Source of the DNA: Thermococcus celericrescens
Lineage (GTDB): Archaea; Methanobacteriota_B; Thermococci; Thermococcales; Thermococcaceae
DNA: 54,290 nt
NCBI RefSeq assembly: GCF_001484195.1
Contig: NZ_LLYW01000005.1
Span: 1 to 54,290, forward strand
Reading direction: 5' to 3'
Position numbers and translations under genes: made by a program. Of this stretch, positions 17,529 through 24,906 are shown in pieces. The notes beneath the pieces were generated by a model that had not been told where the DNA came from, did not search any database, and saw only the letters and a program-made list of their open reading frames with translations. Numbering within the stretch: the stretch's first letter is position 1; the number at the start of each line of letters is the position of its first letter.

Positions 17529-18053
17529 ATGCCGGTTGTAATGGCCATTGACGAAAGCAATAACGCCGCGGCAATGGTGGTCGTTAATTACGAAGATCTG
17601 CCCAGGCTTACAAAAGATTTCAGAAGAATACGGCACTTTAGGGAGGTTAAAAGGAACAGGAATCGGTATCTAAAAGAGGAGTCTAAGCCGAAATTGGAAA
17701 AGGCCGTGAGAAAGTACTATCTCGAACTCAGGTACTATCCCAAAATCGGCCACTATTTCTGGGAAGATGTTGAGTACTATGCCCAATTTGGACTGGAGAT
17801 TATAGCTGATGACAAGCTCTGGAGGGCAGTTGTGGGCAGATTTGAGGACGTGCAGATTTCAATCGTAAAGGAGGGAGACATCGCTTCGGCCATAGAAGAG
17901 CTAAAACAGAAGCTATGGAAAGCACAGAAAGAAAAAGACATCATAACGCAGGCAGAAGCTGAGAGAGAGTTAGAGTATTACCTGCAGAGGAAAATCCTCA
18001 TAACAATAGCTGACAATCACGTCAATCTCAGGAGGAGAGGACTAAAACATTAA
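17529..18053 (+). CDS. Unrecognised 174-residue protein
   Basis: I do not recognise the family. The protein is soluble and charged. It opens with a hydrophobic strand ending in acidic residues (VVMAIDESNNAAAMVVVNY), has a basic region (FREVKRNRNRYLK), a helical stretch with many Glu and Lys (IEELKQKLWKAQKEKD), and ends with ILITIADNHVNLRRRG. The opening D-E-S and the late A-D-N-H could be acidic catalytic positions of an RNase H-like nuclease, but that is speculation. It is the only plus-strand gene in the accessory region 11.5-26 kb and has its own TATA box. Confidence 0.6.
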   Translation: MPVVMAIDESNNAAAMVVVNYEDLPRLTKDFRRIRHFREVKRNRNRYLKEESKPKLEKAVRKYYLELRYYPKIGHYFWEDVEYYAQFGLEIIADDKLWRAVVGRFEDVQISIVKEGDIASAIEELKQKLWKAQKEKDIITQAEAERELEYYLQRKILITIADNHVNLRRRGLKH

Positions 18054-18068
18054 AAAGAAGCCAGGACA

Positions 18069-18123
18069 CACCCGCTCATCCGCCCCCTCTTATCATCGGA
18101 CGGGCTTCACAGGGGAGCGGGTG
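18069..18123. repeat. Nine-base inverted repeat after the orphan gene
   Basis: CACCCGCTC at 18069-18077 and GAGCGGGTG at 18115-18123 are perfect inverted copies separated by 37 bases that themselves contain GC-rich short complements. It lies 13 bases after the stop of the 174-residue gene and could be a 3' hairpin or a remnant element end. Confidence 0.45.
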
Positions 18124-18254
18124 AAAATTTTGATGTTGATCACTGCTTTCCAATACCCCATGTAACTTCAATCTTTTTAACCCTTTCGGGAGCCATTGAA
18201 TCTTATAGCCCTTCTCCGTTGTATATGTTATACTCAATAGATTTCTGGTTTATC

Positions 18255-18318
18255 AGTTCCCGTCCTCCTTGCAATCTTCTGGAGTGCCTGGCTCGCCTCG
18301 CTCATAGGGTTCACCTTT
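18255..18318 (-). repeat. Relic of the flippase gene 5' end (copy d)
   Basis: On the minus strand GGTGAACCCT, then ATGAGCGAGGCGAGCCAGGC, then codons for ALQKIARRTGT. It matches the flippase start MSGASQALQKIARGTG with its ribosome binding site. Bases 18214-18230 (GTTGTATATGTTATACT) resemble the operator region next to copy b, so a lost module is likely. The rest of 18124-18382 shows nothing else. Confidence 0.72.
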
Positions 18319-18382
18319 TGACTCATTTGACTCACGATGAGTCTTTAGCCTTCGAAATGGGCCCGTTCAGAGTTTTCTCATC

Positions 18383-19744
18383 TTAAAATCCAAGATTCTC
18401 GGAGTCCTCCAAATCCCACAGGAGCCAGCCCTCACCTGTGATGGCTTCCTTACTTTCAATGCCCTTTGCTATCAACCCGTAATACTTCTGCCAGTTTTCT
18501 AACCCGACAAGCCCACTTTTACGCTCTAAATCTTTTAAAACTCCCCTCGCCTTTTTTTCGCTCAACTCCTTCCACTTTACCTCCACCAGCAGGGCCTTCT
18601 TTTCTCCCCGGTTCAGTGCAACGAGATCAATTTCCTCATTTTTATGCCACCACTTTCCGATCTTCGTAAATTTAAACGGCAACCTTCCATGCTTATTAAG
18701 CTCCATTAAAAACTCTTTGGCTGCTTTTTCGAAGGTCTTTCCAAGGTAAGTATTAAAGTTCCTCAGGAAATCCTGAATCGCTGGCTCAGGGTTGAGGGAG
18801 TCTATCTCCTCATAGTGCGGACTGACGAAGCGGTGGTAAAAACGGAAGTACTCATCTTCTATAACATAAATCCCTCTCTTGGCTTTCCTCTCTGTTATTG
18901 GAACCTCCCGCCTCACAATTCCAAGATTTGAGAGCACCCTAAGATATGCAGATAGGTCTTTGGCCTCCATCCCAACGTACTGAGCGATCTCGTTAAGCCG
19001 GGTTTTTCCCATGGCTATGGCCTCGATAATCTGCATGTATCTGGTTGGATTCCTCAGTTCCTCCATGAGGAGAAGCCTCGCCTCGTTGAAAAGAAATGCA
19101 CTCGGGTCAAAGAAGTTGTTGATAATCTCATCATCGCTCCCCGTTTTGAAGAATTCCATGTATTTAGGAATCCCCCACGTGACCCCATAGAGTCTTAAAA
19201 GCCCCTCAAAGTCCTTTCCAAACCATTCGACCATATCGAAGAAGCGGAATGGTTTGACCTTCAGAACCCCACTTGCCCGCCCATAGAGGGGGCTCTTGTA
19301 GCTGAGAACCTCACGCTCCATCATTCCAACGCTCGAACCGCAGAGGATAATGGTGATCTCTGAACCCTCAAGCACTGTATCCACTACCTCCTGAAACTCG
19401 GATGTAACACCCCTGTCTGCCTCTATTAAGTAAGGGAACTCATCAAGAATCACCAAAAGCTTCCCCTGCCCCCTTAGGAACTTAAATGCATCCCTAAAGC
19501 TTTCGAATCTTACCGGAGCACCAATAAAAGAACTTATCTCGTGAGAAAATCTCTCGAGGTCTTTCTCATATCCCCTCTGGGAGCAGAGAAAATATATGCC
19601 CCTTTTGTTCTCCAAGAATTTCCTCAAAAGGGCAGTCTTTCCCACCCTTCTTCTCCCGTAGACCACAAAAAGTCGAAAGCCGTCTCTCCATGCCCTCTCC
19701 AGGACTTCGAGCTCCCTCCCCCGGTTTACAAATTTTCGAATCAT
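18383..19744 (-). CDS. Archaeal ATPase with DUF234 nuclease-like C-terminus
   Basis: A P-loop ATPase of the archaeal ATPase_2 family. It has FVNRGRELEVLERAW, the Walker A motif VVYGRRRVGKTALLRKF, the Walker B motif LLVILDEFPYL, and sensor ILCGSSVGMMERE. A winged helix follows near residues 245-300, and the C-terminal DUF234 domain ends with EEIDLVALNRGEKKALLVEVKWK, which has a PD-(D/E)xK nuclease look (D...EVK). Such genes are common, mobile and of unknown role in hyperthermophilic archaea. ATG 19744 fits the TATA box at 19766-19780; the longer frame to 19792 would include the promoter. Confidence 0.85.
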   Translation of the reverse strand: MIRKFVNRGRELEVLERAWRDGFRLFVVYGRRRVGKTALLRKFLENKRGIYFLCSQRGYEKDLERFSHEISSFIGAPVRFESFRDAFKFLRGQGKLLVILDEFPYLIEADRGVTSEFQEVVDTVLEGSEITIILCGSSVGMMEREVLSYKSPLYGRASGVLKVKPFRFFDMVEWFGKDFEGLLRLYGVTWGIPKYMEFFKTGSDDEIINNFFDPSAFLFNEARLLLMEELRNPTRYMQIIEAIAMGKTRLNEIAQYVGMEAKDLSAYLRVLSNLGIVRREVPITERKAKRGIYVIEDEYFRFYHRFVSPHYEEIDSLNPEPAIQDFLRNFNTYLGKTFEKAAKEFLMELNKHGRLPFKFTKIGKWWHKNEEIDLVALNRGEKKALLVEVKWKELSEKKARGVLKDLERKSGLVGLENWQKYYGLIAKGIESKEAITGEGWLLWDLEDSENLGF

Positions 19745-19765
19745 GATTATAATAAACGTGACTCG

Positions 19766-19780
19766 AATATTTAAATATTT
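19766..19780 (-). promoter_or_regulatory. TATA box of the DUF234 ATPase
   Basis: AATATTTAAATATT is a perfect 14-base palindrome containing the TATA core, centred about 28 bases upstream of ATG 19744, so the message is nearly leaderless. Confidence 0.55.
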
Positions 19781-19795
19781 TGGTTTTAGCAACCT

Positions 19796-19980
19796 GACCT
19801 CCTCCTTGCCTGAAGGGCGAGACTTTCAAAGAAAAATGTAAAGCCTGACCTACCTTGGTCATGGGCGTTCATCTTTTGCATCATTCCTGCTTCATTTTTG
19901 CGCCGTATAACACATTCGGTCCGTAAGCACCGAGATAACGAAATAAAAACGGGATTCAAAGGGCGGAGCCCCTTTGTTCA
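19796..19980. repeat. Mini-element repeat R3 interrupted by a flippase leader relic
   Basis: The left part (CCTGACCTCCTCC, hairpin, TTTCAAAGAAAAATGTAAA) and the right part (GATAACGAAATAAAAACGGG ... AAGGGCGGAGCCCCTTTG) match R1 and R2 with many changes. Between them, 19858-19905 matches the leader of the flippase relic near 26200 (TCATGGGC ... CATCTTTTGCATCATT). This is therefore a composite scar. Confidence 0.55.
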
Positions 19981-19987
19981 GAGACGT

Positions 19988-20848
19988 TTAGAGATACCCC
20001 TTCTCTCCCAGATACTCCTTCAGCCCTTCCCTCCAGCCCGCCATCCTCAGGCCAAGTCCATGAAGCCTCGAGTTCTCCAGCGCCGAAAACCCGGGCCTCC
20101 TTGCCAGCCTGTTGAGCTCGCTGGACTTTATGGGCTTCACTTCAACGTCCCAACCTAGAATTTCAAAGATGGCCCTAGTGAACTCGTACCACGAGCAAAA
20201 ACCGTCATTGACCATGTGATAAACCCCGAACTCCGGCTTCAGCTTCAGGAACTCCTTCAGAGTTCTCGCAACGTCCATTGTGTACGTGGGACTCATGAAC
20301 TGGTCATCAACTATTCTAAGCTCCTCTCCCCTCTTCGCCTTCTCAATGACCCACTCAACGAAGTTCCCGCCCTTTCCGCTCGCCCCCGCCTTCCCATAAA
20401 GGCTCGCCACCCGGATTACATAATGCCTGGATGAATAATTCCTCGTGAAGATCTCACCCATATACTTGCTTGCCCCGTAGACGTTGATGGGATTCGGTAT
20501 GTCTTCCTCAATATAAGGCTTCCCCTTCTCGCCATCAAAGACGTAGTCCGTGCTGATGTAGACGTTGATGGCATCAATCTCGCTGGCAACCCTGGCAACG
20601 TTCAGCGCGCCGATAGCATTGACCGCAAAAGCTTTCTCCGGATAAATCTCGGCGTCGTCAACTCTTACATAAGCTGCCGTGTTGATGATGACGTCGGGCT
20701 TCAGCTCTTTCAGCACATTCAGGGTCTCGGGAACGGTAACGTCTAAGTCTTTGTGGGTCAGAGGAACGACCTCAAAAGACGGGTCTTCCCCAAAGACCTT
20801 CACCAGGTCGGTTCCGAGCTGACCGTTGGCACCTATTATAGCCACCAT
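19988..20848 (-). CDS. rfbD: dTDP-4-dehydrorhamnose reductase
   Basis: This enzyme reduces dTDP-4-keto-rhamnose with NAD(P)H, the last step to dTDP-L-rhamnose. The N-terminal VAIIGANGQLGTDLV is the family's Rossmann motif. NTAAYVRVDDAE and YISTDYVFDG are RfbD signatures, and YGASKYMGE holds the catalytic Tyr and Lys. At about 286 residues it has normal length. The start ATG overlaps the stop of the VapC gene upstream as TGATG, so the toxin-antitoxin cassette and rfbD appear to be co-translated. Confidence 0.93.
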   Translation of the reverse strand: MVAIIGANGQLGTDLVKVFGEDPSFEVVPLTHKDLDVTVPETLNVLKELKPDVIINTAAYVRVDDAEIYPEKAFAVNAIGALNVARVASEIDAINVYISTDYVFDGEKGKPYIEEDIPNPINVYGASKYMGEIFTRNYSSRHYVIRVASLYGKAGASGKGGNFVEWVIEKAKRGEELRIVDDQFMSPTYTMDVARTLKEFLKLKPEFGVYHMVNDGFCSWYEFTRAIFEILGWDVEVKPIKSSELNRLARRPGFSALENSRLHGLGLRMAGWREGLKEYLGEKGYL

Positions 20849-21318
20849 CACGGGACATCACCAAGCCCGGTTATCTCCCCTTGGGTACTAAGAAGGGATA
20901 TCCCTTCCTTCTCACAAGCATTAGCAAAATCGCTGTCAAACGAAATTAGATACTTGACGTCGTGAAACTTACAGGTTGCAAGGATGAGTGCATCATTCGG
21001 TAGCAGGCCGTATTTTATCATGTACTCAACGGCAAGGGTTTCAACAGCCCTGTTTATCTCCAGATCAAGGAAAAGTTCAAAAAGCCTTGAGAAGTCCAGG
21101 AGCTCCTCCCTTAGGTTCCGGATAATACCAGGGTTGTGCTTGAGTGTGTACGGGCGTTCGCCAGTTAATGCCCTCAGGTACACCATAAGAGCCTCACTGA
21201 ACACTATGCTGTTGGAATACAGGACGTTAAACCTCTCCATTATGTCGAGAAGGTCGATATTGCCCTCCAAATGCTCAATTATCACGTTGGTATCCACAAA
21301 GGCCGTCAAAGACCCCAT
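20848..21318 (-). CDS. vapC: VapC-type PIN domain ribonuclease
   Basis: PIN domain of 156 residues. AFVDTNVIIEHL carries the first catalytic Asp, FSEALM the conserved Glu, LLPNDALILATCKFHDVKYLISFDSDF the later Asp residues. VapC proteins cut tRNA or rRNA and are held by VapB. The antitoxin gene lies directly upstream and overlaps it by 13 bases. The cassette lies within the rfb operon, between the rfbC and rfbD genes. Confidence 0.88.
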   Translation of the reverse strand: MGSLTAFVDTNVIIEHLEGNIDLLDIMERFNVLYSNSIVFSEALMVYLRALTGERPYTLKHNPGIIRNLREELLDFSRLFELFLDLEINRAVETLAVEYMIKYGLLPNDALILATCKFHDVKYLISFDSDFANACEKEGISLLSTQGEITGLGDVP

Positions 21319-21494
21319 TCCTCTTCGACCTCTCTCAGGATTTTTTTAAGGTCCATTCCCCTGAACTTTCCGTGAAGTTTCTGGACACTGTACTCTACAA
21401 TAACCTCCCTCTCAACGATTCGTTTCAGCCGCTTAAGGTCAATCGTCTTCAGTATCTCGTCAGGGATGTTAAGCTCAATGGCGATTTTTCCCAT
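21306..21494 (-). CDS. vapB: VapB-type antitoxin
   Basis: A 62-residue charged protein (IAIELNIPDEILKTIDLKRLKRIVEREVIVEYSVQKLHGK ... LREVEEEWGL). The N-terminal strand plus helices and acidic tail fit small archaeal antitoxins that pair with PIN toxins. GGTGG before ATG 21494 favours that start over the TTG two codons upstream. Role inferred from the overlapping PIN gene. Confidence 0.75.
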   Translation of the reverse strand: MGKIAIELNIPDEILKTIDLKRLKRIVEREVIVEYSVQKLHGKFRGMDLKKILREVEEEWGL

Positions 21495-21554
21495 ATCCAA
21501 CCACCGTTAGTAGTTGTGCTTACATCTAATAAAATTTGCATCTTGTGATTCCCA

Positions 21555-21767
21555 TCACACGGCTGCTTCCTGGAGCCTTATTGAGATTTCGCCGAGGGGA
21601 TTTGGGCCGACTCTAGTGGATGCGTTTATTATTTCGATTCCTATTATCCTGCCGTCCTTGCCAACGTCTATGAGCACTCCCTCTCCAACCTCGATTGTGT
21701 CAACTATTTCTCCCCCACCAAACTTGATGTACATCACGTCGTGATTTGGGTCGTACGTTATCATCAT
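21555..21767 (-). CDS. DUF2283 protein (candidate antitoxin)
   Basis: The 70 residues follow the DUF2283 pattern closely: ITYDPNHDVMYIKF, then GVLIDVGKDGRIIGIEIINAS. Members are often paired with DUF4258 proteins in archaea and are presumed antitoxins. GGGTGAG, overlapping the stop of the DUF4258 gene, is its ribosome binding site. A longer relative lies at 16489-16869. Confidence 0.8.
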   Translation of the reverse strand: MMITYDPNHDVMYIKFGGGEIVDTIEVGEGVLIDVGKDGRIIGIEIINASTRVGPNPLGEISIRLQEAAV

Positions 21768-21773
21768 ACTTTC

Positions 21774-22016
21774 TCACCCAGTGTATTTTTCAACCTTGGA
21801 GGTTATATATGCTGTGATGACAAGGATTTCATCCTCTGTCTCTTCATAAATCACCCGTATAAGCTTTCCATTTAAAATCTTTTGAGCGATTTTTCGTCCT
21901 ATGTAACCTGTATCGACGGAGTCTGGCTCGTTAAGGGCCTGAATTACGAGTTCCTTTGAAATTTTTCTGTCCCTTAGCCTTTCGAGTGCATGGGCTATGA
22001 AGACGACTCGTTTCAT
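21774..22016 (-). CDS. DUF4258 protein (candidate toxin)
   Basis: The 80 residues contain HALERLRDRKISKELVIQAL, the DUF4258 signature with H and R-x-x-x-R, and VIYEETEDEILVITAY, the closing strands of a RelE/BrnT-like fold. The gene is followed by DUF2283 seven bases later and preceded nine bases earlier by rfbC, whose message it shares. Confidence 0.78.
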   Translation of the reverse strand: MKRVVFIAHALERLRDRKISKELVIQALNEPDSVDTGYIGRKIAQKILNGKLIRVIYEETEDEILVITAYITSKVEKYTG

Positions 22017-22025
22017 CCAATCACC

Positions 22026-22583
22026 TCAAAATGCCCATCCCCTCTCAACGGCCTCCCTCAGCGTCGGCCACTTTCTGTCCTTTTCCGAGACTATGGGGTC
22101 ATCCACAGGCCAGTCGATTCCTATCTCGGGGTCGTTCCAGATTATCCCGCCTTCATGGTCAGGGGCGTAGACGTTGTCCACCTTGTAGACCACTTCTGCA
22201 ACGTCGCTCAGCACAACGAAACCGTGGGCAAAGCCCCTCGGGATGTAGAGCTGGTATTTGTTGTGCTCCGAGAGAATGACGCCGACCCACTTGCCAAATG
22301 TGGGGGAATCCCTCCTCAGATCAACGGCGACGTCGTATATGACTCCCCTAACTACCCTCACGATCTTGGCCTGCGCGTAGGGCTCTCTCTGGAAGTGCAG
22401 GCCCCTGAGCACTCCATATCTAGACTTTGAGTGGTTGTCCTGGACGAACTCTCCTTTGATTCCGGCCTTTTCAAAATCTGATTTCTTGTAAGTTTCCATG
22501 AAGAAGCCCCGTTCGTCCTCGAAGACTTTGGGCTTGATCAGGATAACATCAGGGATTTCCAGCCTTTTAAATTCGAACGGCAT
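22026..22583 (-). CDS. rfbC: dTDP-4-dehydrorhamnose 3,5-epimerase
   Basis: This cupin enzyme inverts C3 and C5 of dTDP-4-keto-6-deoxyglucose, the third step of dTDP-rhamnose synthesis. It has DERGFFMETY, FVQDNHSKSRYGVLRGLHFQ (catalytic His in RGLHFQ), VDLRRDSPTFGKW and YIPRGFAHGFVVLSD. At 185 residues it has normal length. GGTGAT precedes the ATG. It lies downstream of a PIN cassette and upstream of the DUF4258/DUF2283 cassette, all on the same strand with gaps of under ten bases. Confidence 0.94.
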   Translation of the reverse strand: MPFEFKRLEIPDVILIKPKVFEDERGFFMETYKKSDFEKAGIKGEFVQDNHSKSRYGVLRGLHFQREPYAQAKIVRVVRGVIYDVAVDLRRDSPTFGKWVGVILSEHNKYQLYIPRGFAHGFVVLSDVAEVVYKVDNVYAPDHEGGIIWNDPEIGIDWPVDDPIVSEKDRKWPTLREAVERGWAF

Positions 22584-22587
22584 AACA

Positions 22588-22986
22588 TCACCTCATCGCC
22601 TGAAGTGGCGTAACCCTACAGATATCGGTTGCATCAAAATCCAAATCGTAGCTGACTATGCGGAGGCCGTATTTACGGGCCAAGGTGTACTGGTACGCAT
22701 CGTCAAAATCGAGGTGGAATTTACGGGAGGCTTCAACCAGGGATTCAAAATCAAAGGGAGTGAGTCTCAGCAGGGAGAGCCCACCGCGCAGGAGAACGTC
22801 CTCAACGAACTCCCGGAAGACCCCGTGTTTCTTCTGCTTGAAGAGTATTATCCCTATTGAGTAAACCGAGAAATCCGAGACGGCAAGCTCGCTGGGTGGA
22901 GTTTCTCTAAGGAACCTCTCCGCGTTATCAGCGTTTTCCTGATCAAGAAGGATTTCAAGGAACACGTTGGTATCAACTAGATACAT
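22588..22986 (-). CDS. PIN domain ribonuclease (VapC-like)
   Basis: MYLVDTNVFLEILLDQ carries the first catalytic Asp, and FDDAYQYTLARKYGLRIVSYDLDFD the later ones, so this is a PIN nuclease of about 132 residues. ATG 22986 overlaps the antitoxin stop as TGATG. Its stop is five bases before the rfbC ATG, on the same message. Target RNA unknown. Confidence 0.85.
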   Translation of the reverse strand: MYLVDTNVFLEILLDQENADNAERFLRETPPSELAVSDFSVYSIGIILFKQKKHGVFREFVEDVLLRGGLSLLRLTPFDFESLVEASRKFHLDFDDAYQYTLARKYGLRIVSYDLDFDATDICRVTPLQAMR

Positions 22987-23189
22987 CAGCCCCACCATTC
23001 AAGGGCCTTGTGCTGAAGCTCCACGGAAGTGTACTTCTTCCTGAGCTCCTTCAGCCCCCCGCGCCATCCAAACTTCATGGGGGAGCGTCTCCTGCGCGCG
23101 TTCCTCTCCAGGAGGAACTCGATGTAGTCCAGCACCTCCTCCTTGAGGTCATCTGGGAGCTGCTGAAAGAGCTTGTAAGCGTCCTCCAT
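22986..23189 (-). CDS. DUF2281-type antitoxin
   Basis: AYKLFQQLPDDLKEEVLDYIEFLLER is the DUF2281 signature, and a basic-aromatic tail (FGWRGGLKELRKKY) follows, as in antitoxins of PIN toxins. GGTGA places the start at ATG 23189; an ATG four codons upstream is possible. It overlaps the PIN gene. Confidence 0.8.
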   Translation of the reverse strand: MEDAYKLFQQLPDDLKEEVLDYIEFLLERNARRRRSPMKFGWRGGLKELRKKYTSVELQHKALEWWG

Positions 23190-23263
23190 CACGTTCACCA
23201 TCCTAAAGGTTCTCGCGGAACTTAATTACCTTTTTGCTTGCTGCCGGGTGATTAACACCCACC

Positions 23264-23605
23264 TCATCCAACCAGTTCGAGTCTGAGCTCGGGAGCGACC
23301 TTCTTTATGCGCGAGAAATGTCTATCCTTTGTCACGAGGGTCATCCCCCTGGATATTGCAACGGCGGCGATTATCACGTCCACGGCGGGAACAGGGGTGC
23401 CTGCCTTTACAAGTTTCTCTGAGAGCTTAACAGCCAGAGCGTATTCTTTGGGCGATGGTATGAGGACTCCCAGATCCAGAGAGACCCCCTTTGGGTATTC
23501 CACAAGGTTCAGCGCCGTTGTATAGCCGTCCCCGGGGTTCTCGCCGCTTTTAGCGAGGTCGATCAGGACGTTCGTGTCGTAGAGTTTCTTTTTGTCCTCT
23601 CCCAT
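23264..23605 (-). CDS. vapC: PIN domain ribonuclease (VapC-like), short
   Basis: The 113 residues contain LYDTNVLIDLAKSG with the first Asp, AVDVIIAAVAISRGMTLVTKDRHF with the later Asp residues, and a beta-strand end LRLELVG. It is slightly shorter than usual PIN toxins. The gene starts 43 bases inside the antitoxin gene, a longer overlap than in the other pairs; no later start would keep the catalytic DTN motif. Confidence 0.82.
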   Translation of the reverse strand: MGEDKKKLYDTNVLIDLAKSGENPGDGYTTALNLVEYPKGVSLDLGVLIPSPKEYALAVKLSEKLVKAGTPVPAVDVIIAAVAISRGMTLVTKDRHFSRIKKVAPELRLELVG

Positions 23606-23850
23606 TCTAAATCCCTCGCTTTCTTGTAATATTCCTCGTAGGCCTCGTCTGGAACGGACTCTATATCCCTGATGAGCTCATCCCCGAGGAGTTCCCTGAA
23701 CTCCAACATGGACATCTCGGTTCGGGAGTTCTCAAGCTCACTGAGGTACTCCGCTATGGCCTTTCTCGCCACTTCGCTCCATTTGATTTCTGGGTGCTTC
23801 TTCATCTTGCGGTAGAGCTCCGGAGGTATTGAAAGGGTCATAGTTGGCAT
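23563..23850 (-). CDS. vapB: Ribbon-helix-helix antitoxin (VapB-like)
   Basis: MPTMTLSIPPELYRKMKKHP followed by IKWSEVARKAIAEYL is a classic ribbon-helix-helix DNA-binding fold. The rest (LLGDELIRDIESVPDEAYEEYYKKARD) is the toxin-binding tail. GGTGAT points to ATG 23850, not the frame's upstream start at 23883, which lies in the TATA box. A palindrome just upstream is its likely operator. Confidence 0.82.
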   Translation of the reverse strand: MPTMTLSIPPELYRKMKKHPEIKWSEVARKAIAEYLSELENSRTEMSMLEFRELLGDELIRDIESVPDEAYEEYYKKARDLEWERTKRNSTTRTS

Positions 23851-23858
23851 ATCATCAC

Positions 23859-23878
23859 CATACATAATTATGTGTATG
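23859..23878. promoter_or_regulatory. Palindromic operator of the RHH antitoxin
   Basis: A perfect 12-base palindrome ACATAATTATGT at 23862-23873 lies inside a 20-base imperfect one. The TATA core TTTAAATA follows at about 23881-23889, so the operator covers the expected start site on the minus strand. An internal promoter here could express the distal rfb genes separately from rfbA-rfbB. Confidence 0.6.
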
Positions 23879-23895
23879 CACATATTTAAATGTTC

Positions 23896-24897
23896 TCACC
23901 ACCCCAGCTTCCAGGGCGTTGGATGAAGGACCTTCTCGTTGACCAGCGGCCTCCACCAGGCCTCGTTTTCGAGGTACCATTTGACAGTCTTTCTAATGCC
24001 CTCCTCAAAGCTGTGCTTTGGCCTCCACTTGAGGTCACGCGTTATCTTCCAGGAGTCGAGGGAGTAGCGCAGGTCATGGCCGGGCCTGTCCTCAACAAAC
24101 TCTATAAGCGACTCGTCCCTGCCCATGAGCTCAAGGATCGTCTTAACGACCTCCAGGTTAGTCTTTTCCTCGCCGGCGGAGATGTTGTAGATTTCCCTGG
24201 GCTCCCCTTTGAGCAGAACGGCCTCAATTGCCCTGACGTGGTCTTCGACGTAGAGCCAGTCCCTCACGTTCTGGCCGGTGCCGTATATCGGAATCTTGAG
24301 CCCCATGCTGGCCCTGATTATCGTCTTGGGGATGAGCTTTTCCGGGAACTGGTAGGGGCCGTAGTTGTTGGTGCACCTCGTTATGGAGGCGTTCAGACTG
24401 TAAGTCCGCGTCCAGCCAAGCACGAGAACATCACTGGCAGCTTTAGTAGCGGAGTATGGGGATGAGGGCATAAGCGCGTCTTTTTCGGTGAACGAGCCTT
24501 CCAGGATATCGCCGTAGACTTCATCGGTGCTCACGTGAACTAGTCTAACTTCGGGGTTCTCTTTCCTGATGGCTTCAAGAATCGTGTAAACACCGATGAC
24601 GTTGCTTCTCAGGAAGTGCTCGGGGCTTGAGATGCTCCTGTCCACGTGACTTTCAGCGGCGAAGTGCACTATTCCGTCAACTCTCCTAACCAGCTCGCTC
24701 ACGAGCTCAAAGTCCGCTATGTCTCCCTTGACGAAGGTGTAGCGCGGGTCGTCTTCGATGTCTTTCAAATTTGCCGGATTCGAGCCGTAGCCAAGCTTGT
24801 CAAGGTTTATTACCTCCCAGTCGGAGTGCTTTTCAAGGATATAGCGGATGAAGTTGCTCCCTATGAAGCCCATTCCACCGGTCACCAAAAGCCTCAT
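23896..24897 (-). CDS. rfbB: dTDP-glucose 4,6-dehydratase
   Basis: This SDR enzyme converts dTDP-glucose to the 4-keto-6-deoxy sugar, the second step of the pathway. It has LVTGGMGFIGSNFIRYIL (NAD site), HFAAESHVDRSI, VSTDEVYGDI, YSATKAASDVLV (catalytic Tyr and Lys) and RCTNNYGPYQFPEKLIP, all typical of RfbB. At 333 residues it has normal length. It is nine bases downstream of rfbA. Confidence 0.95.
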   Translation of the reverse strand: MRLLVTGGMGFIGSNFIRYILEKHSDWEVINLDKLGYGSNPANLKDIEDDPRYTFVKGDIADFELVSELVRRVDGIVHFAAESHVDRSISSPEHFLRSNVIGVYTILEAIRKENPEVRLVHVSTDEVYGDILEGSFTEKDALMPSSPYSATKAASDVLVLGWTRTYSLNASITRCTNNYGPYQFPEKLIPKTIIRASMGLKIPIYGTGQNVRDWLYVEDHVRAIEAVLLKGEPREIYNISAGEEKTNLEVVKTILELMGRDESLIEFVEDRPGHDLRYSLDSWKITRDLKWRPKHSFEEGIRKTVKWYLENEAWWRPLVNEKVLHPTPWKLGW

Positions 24898-24906
24898 CGT
24901 TCCACC

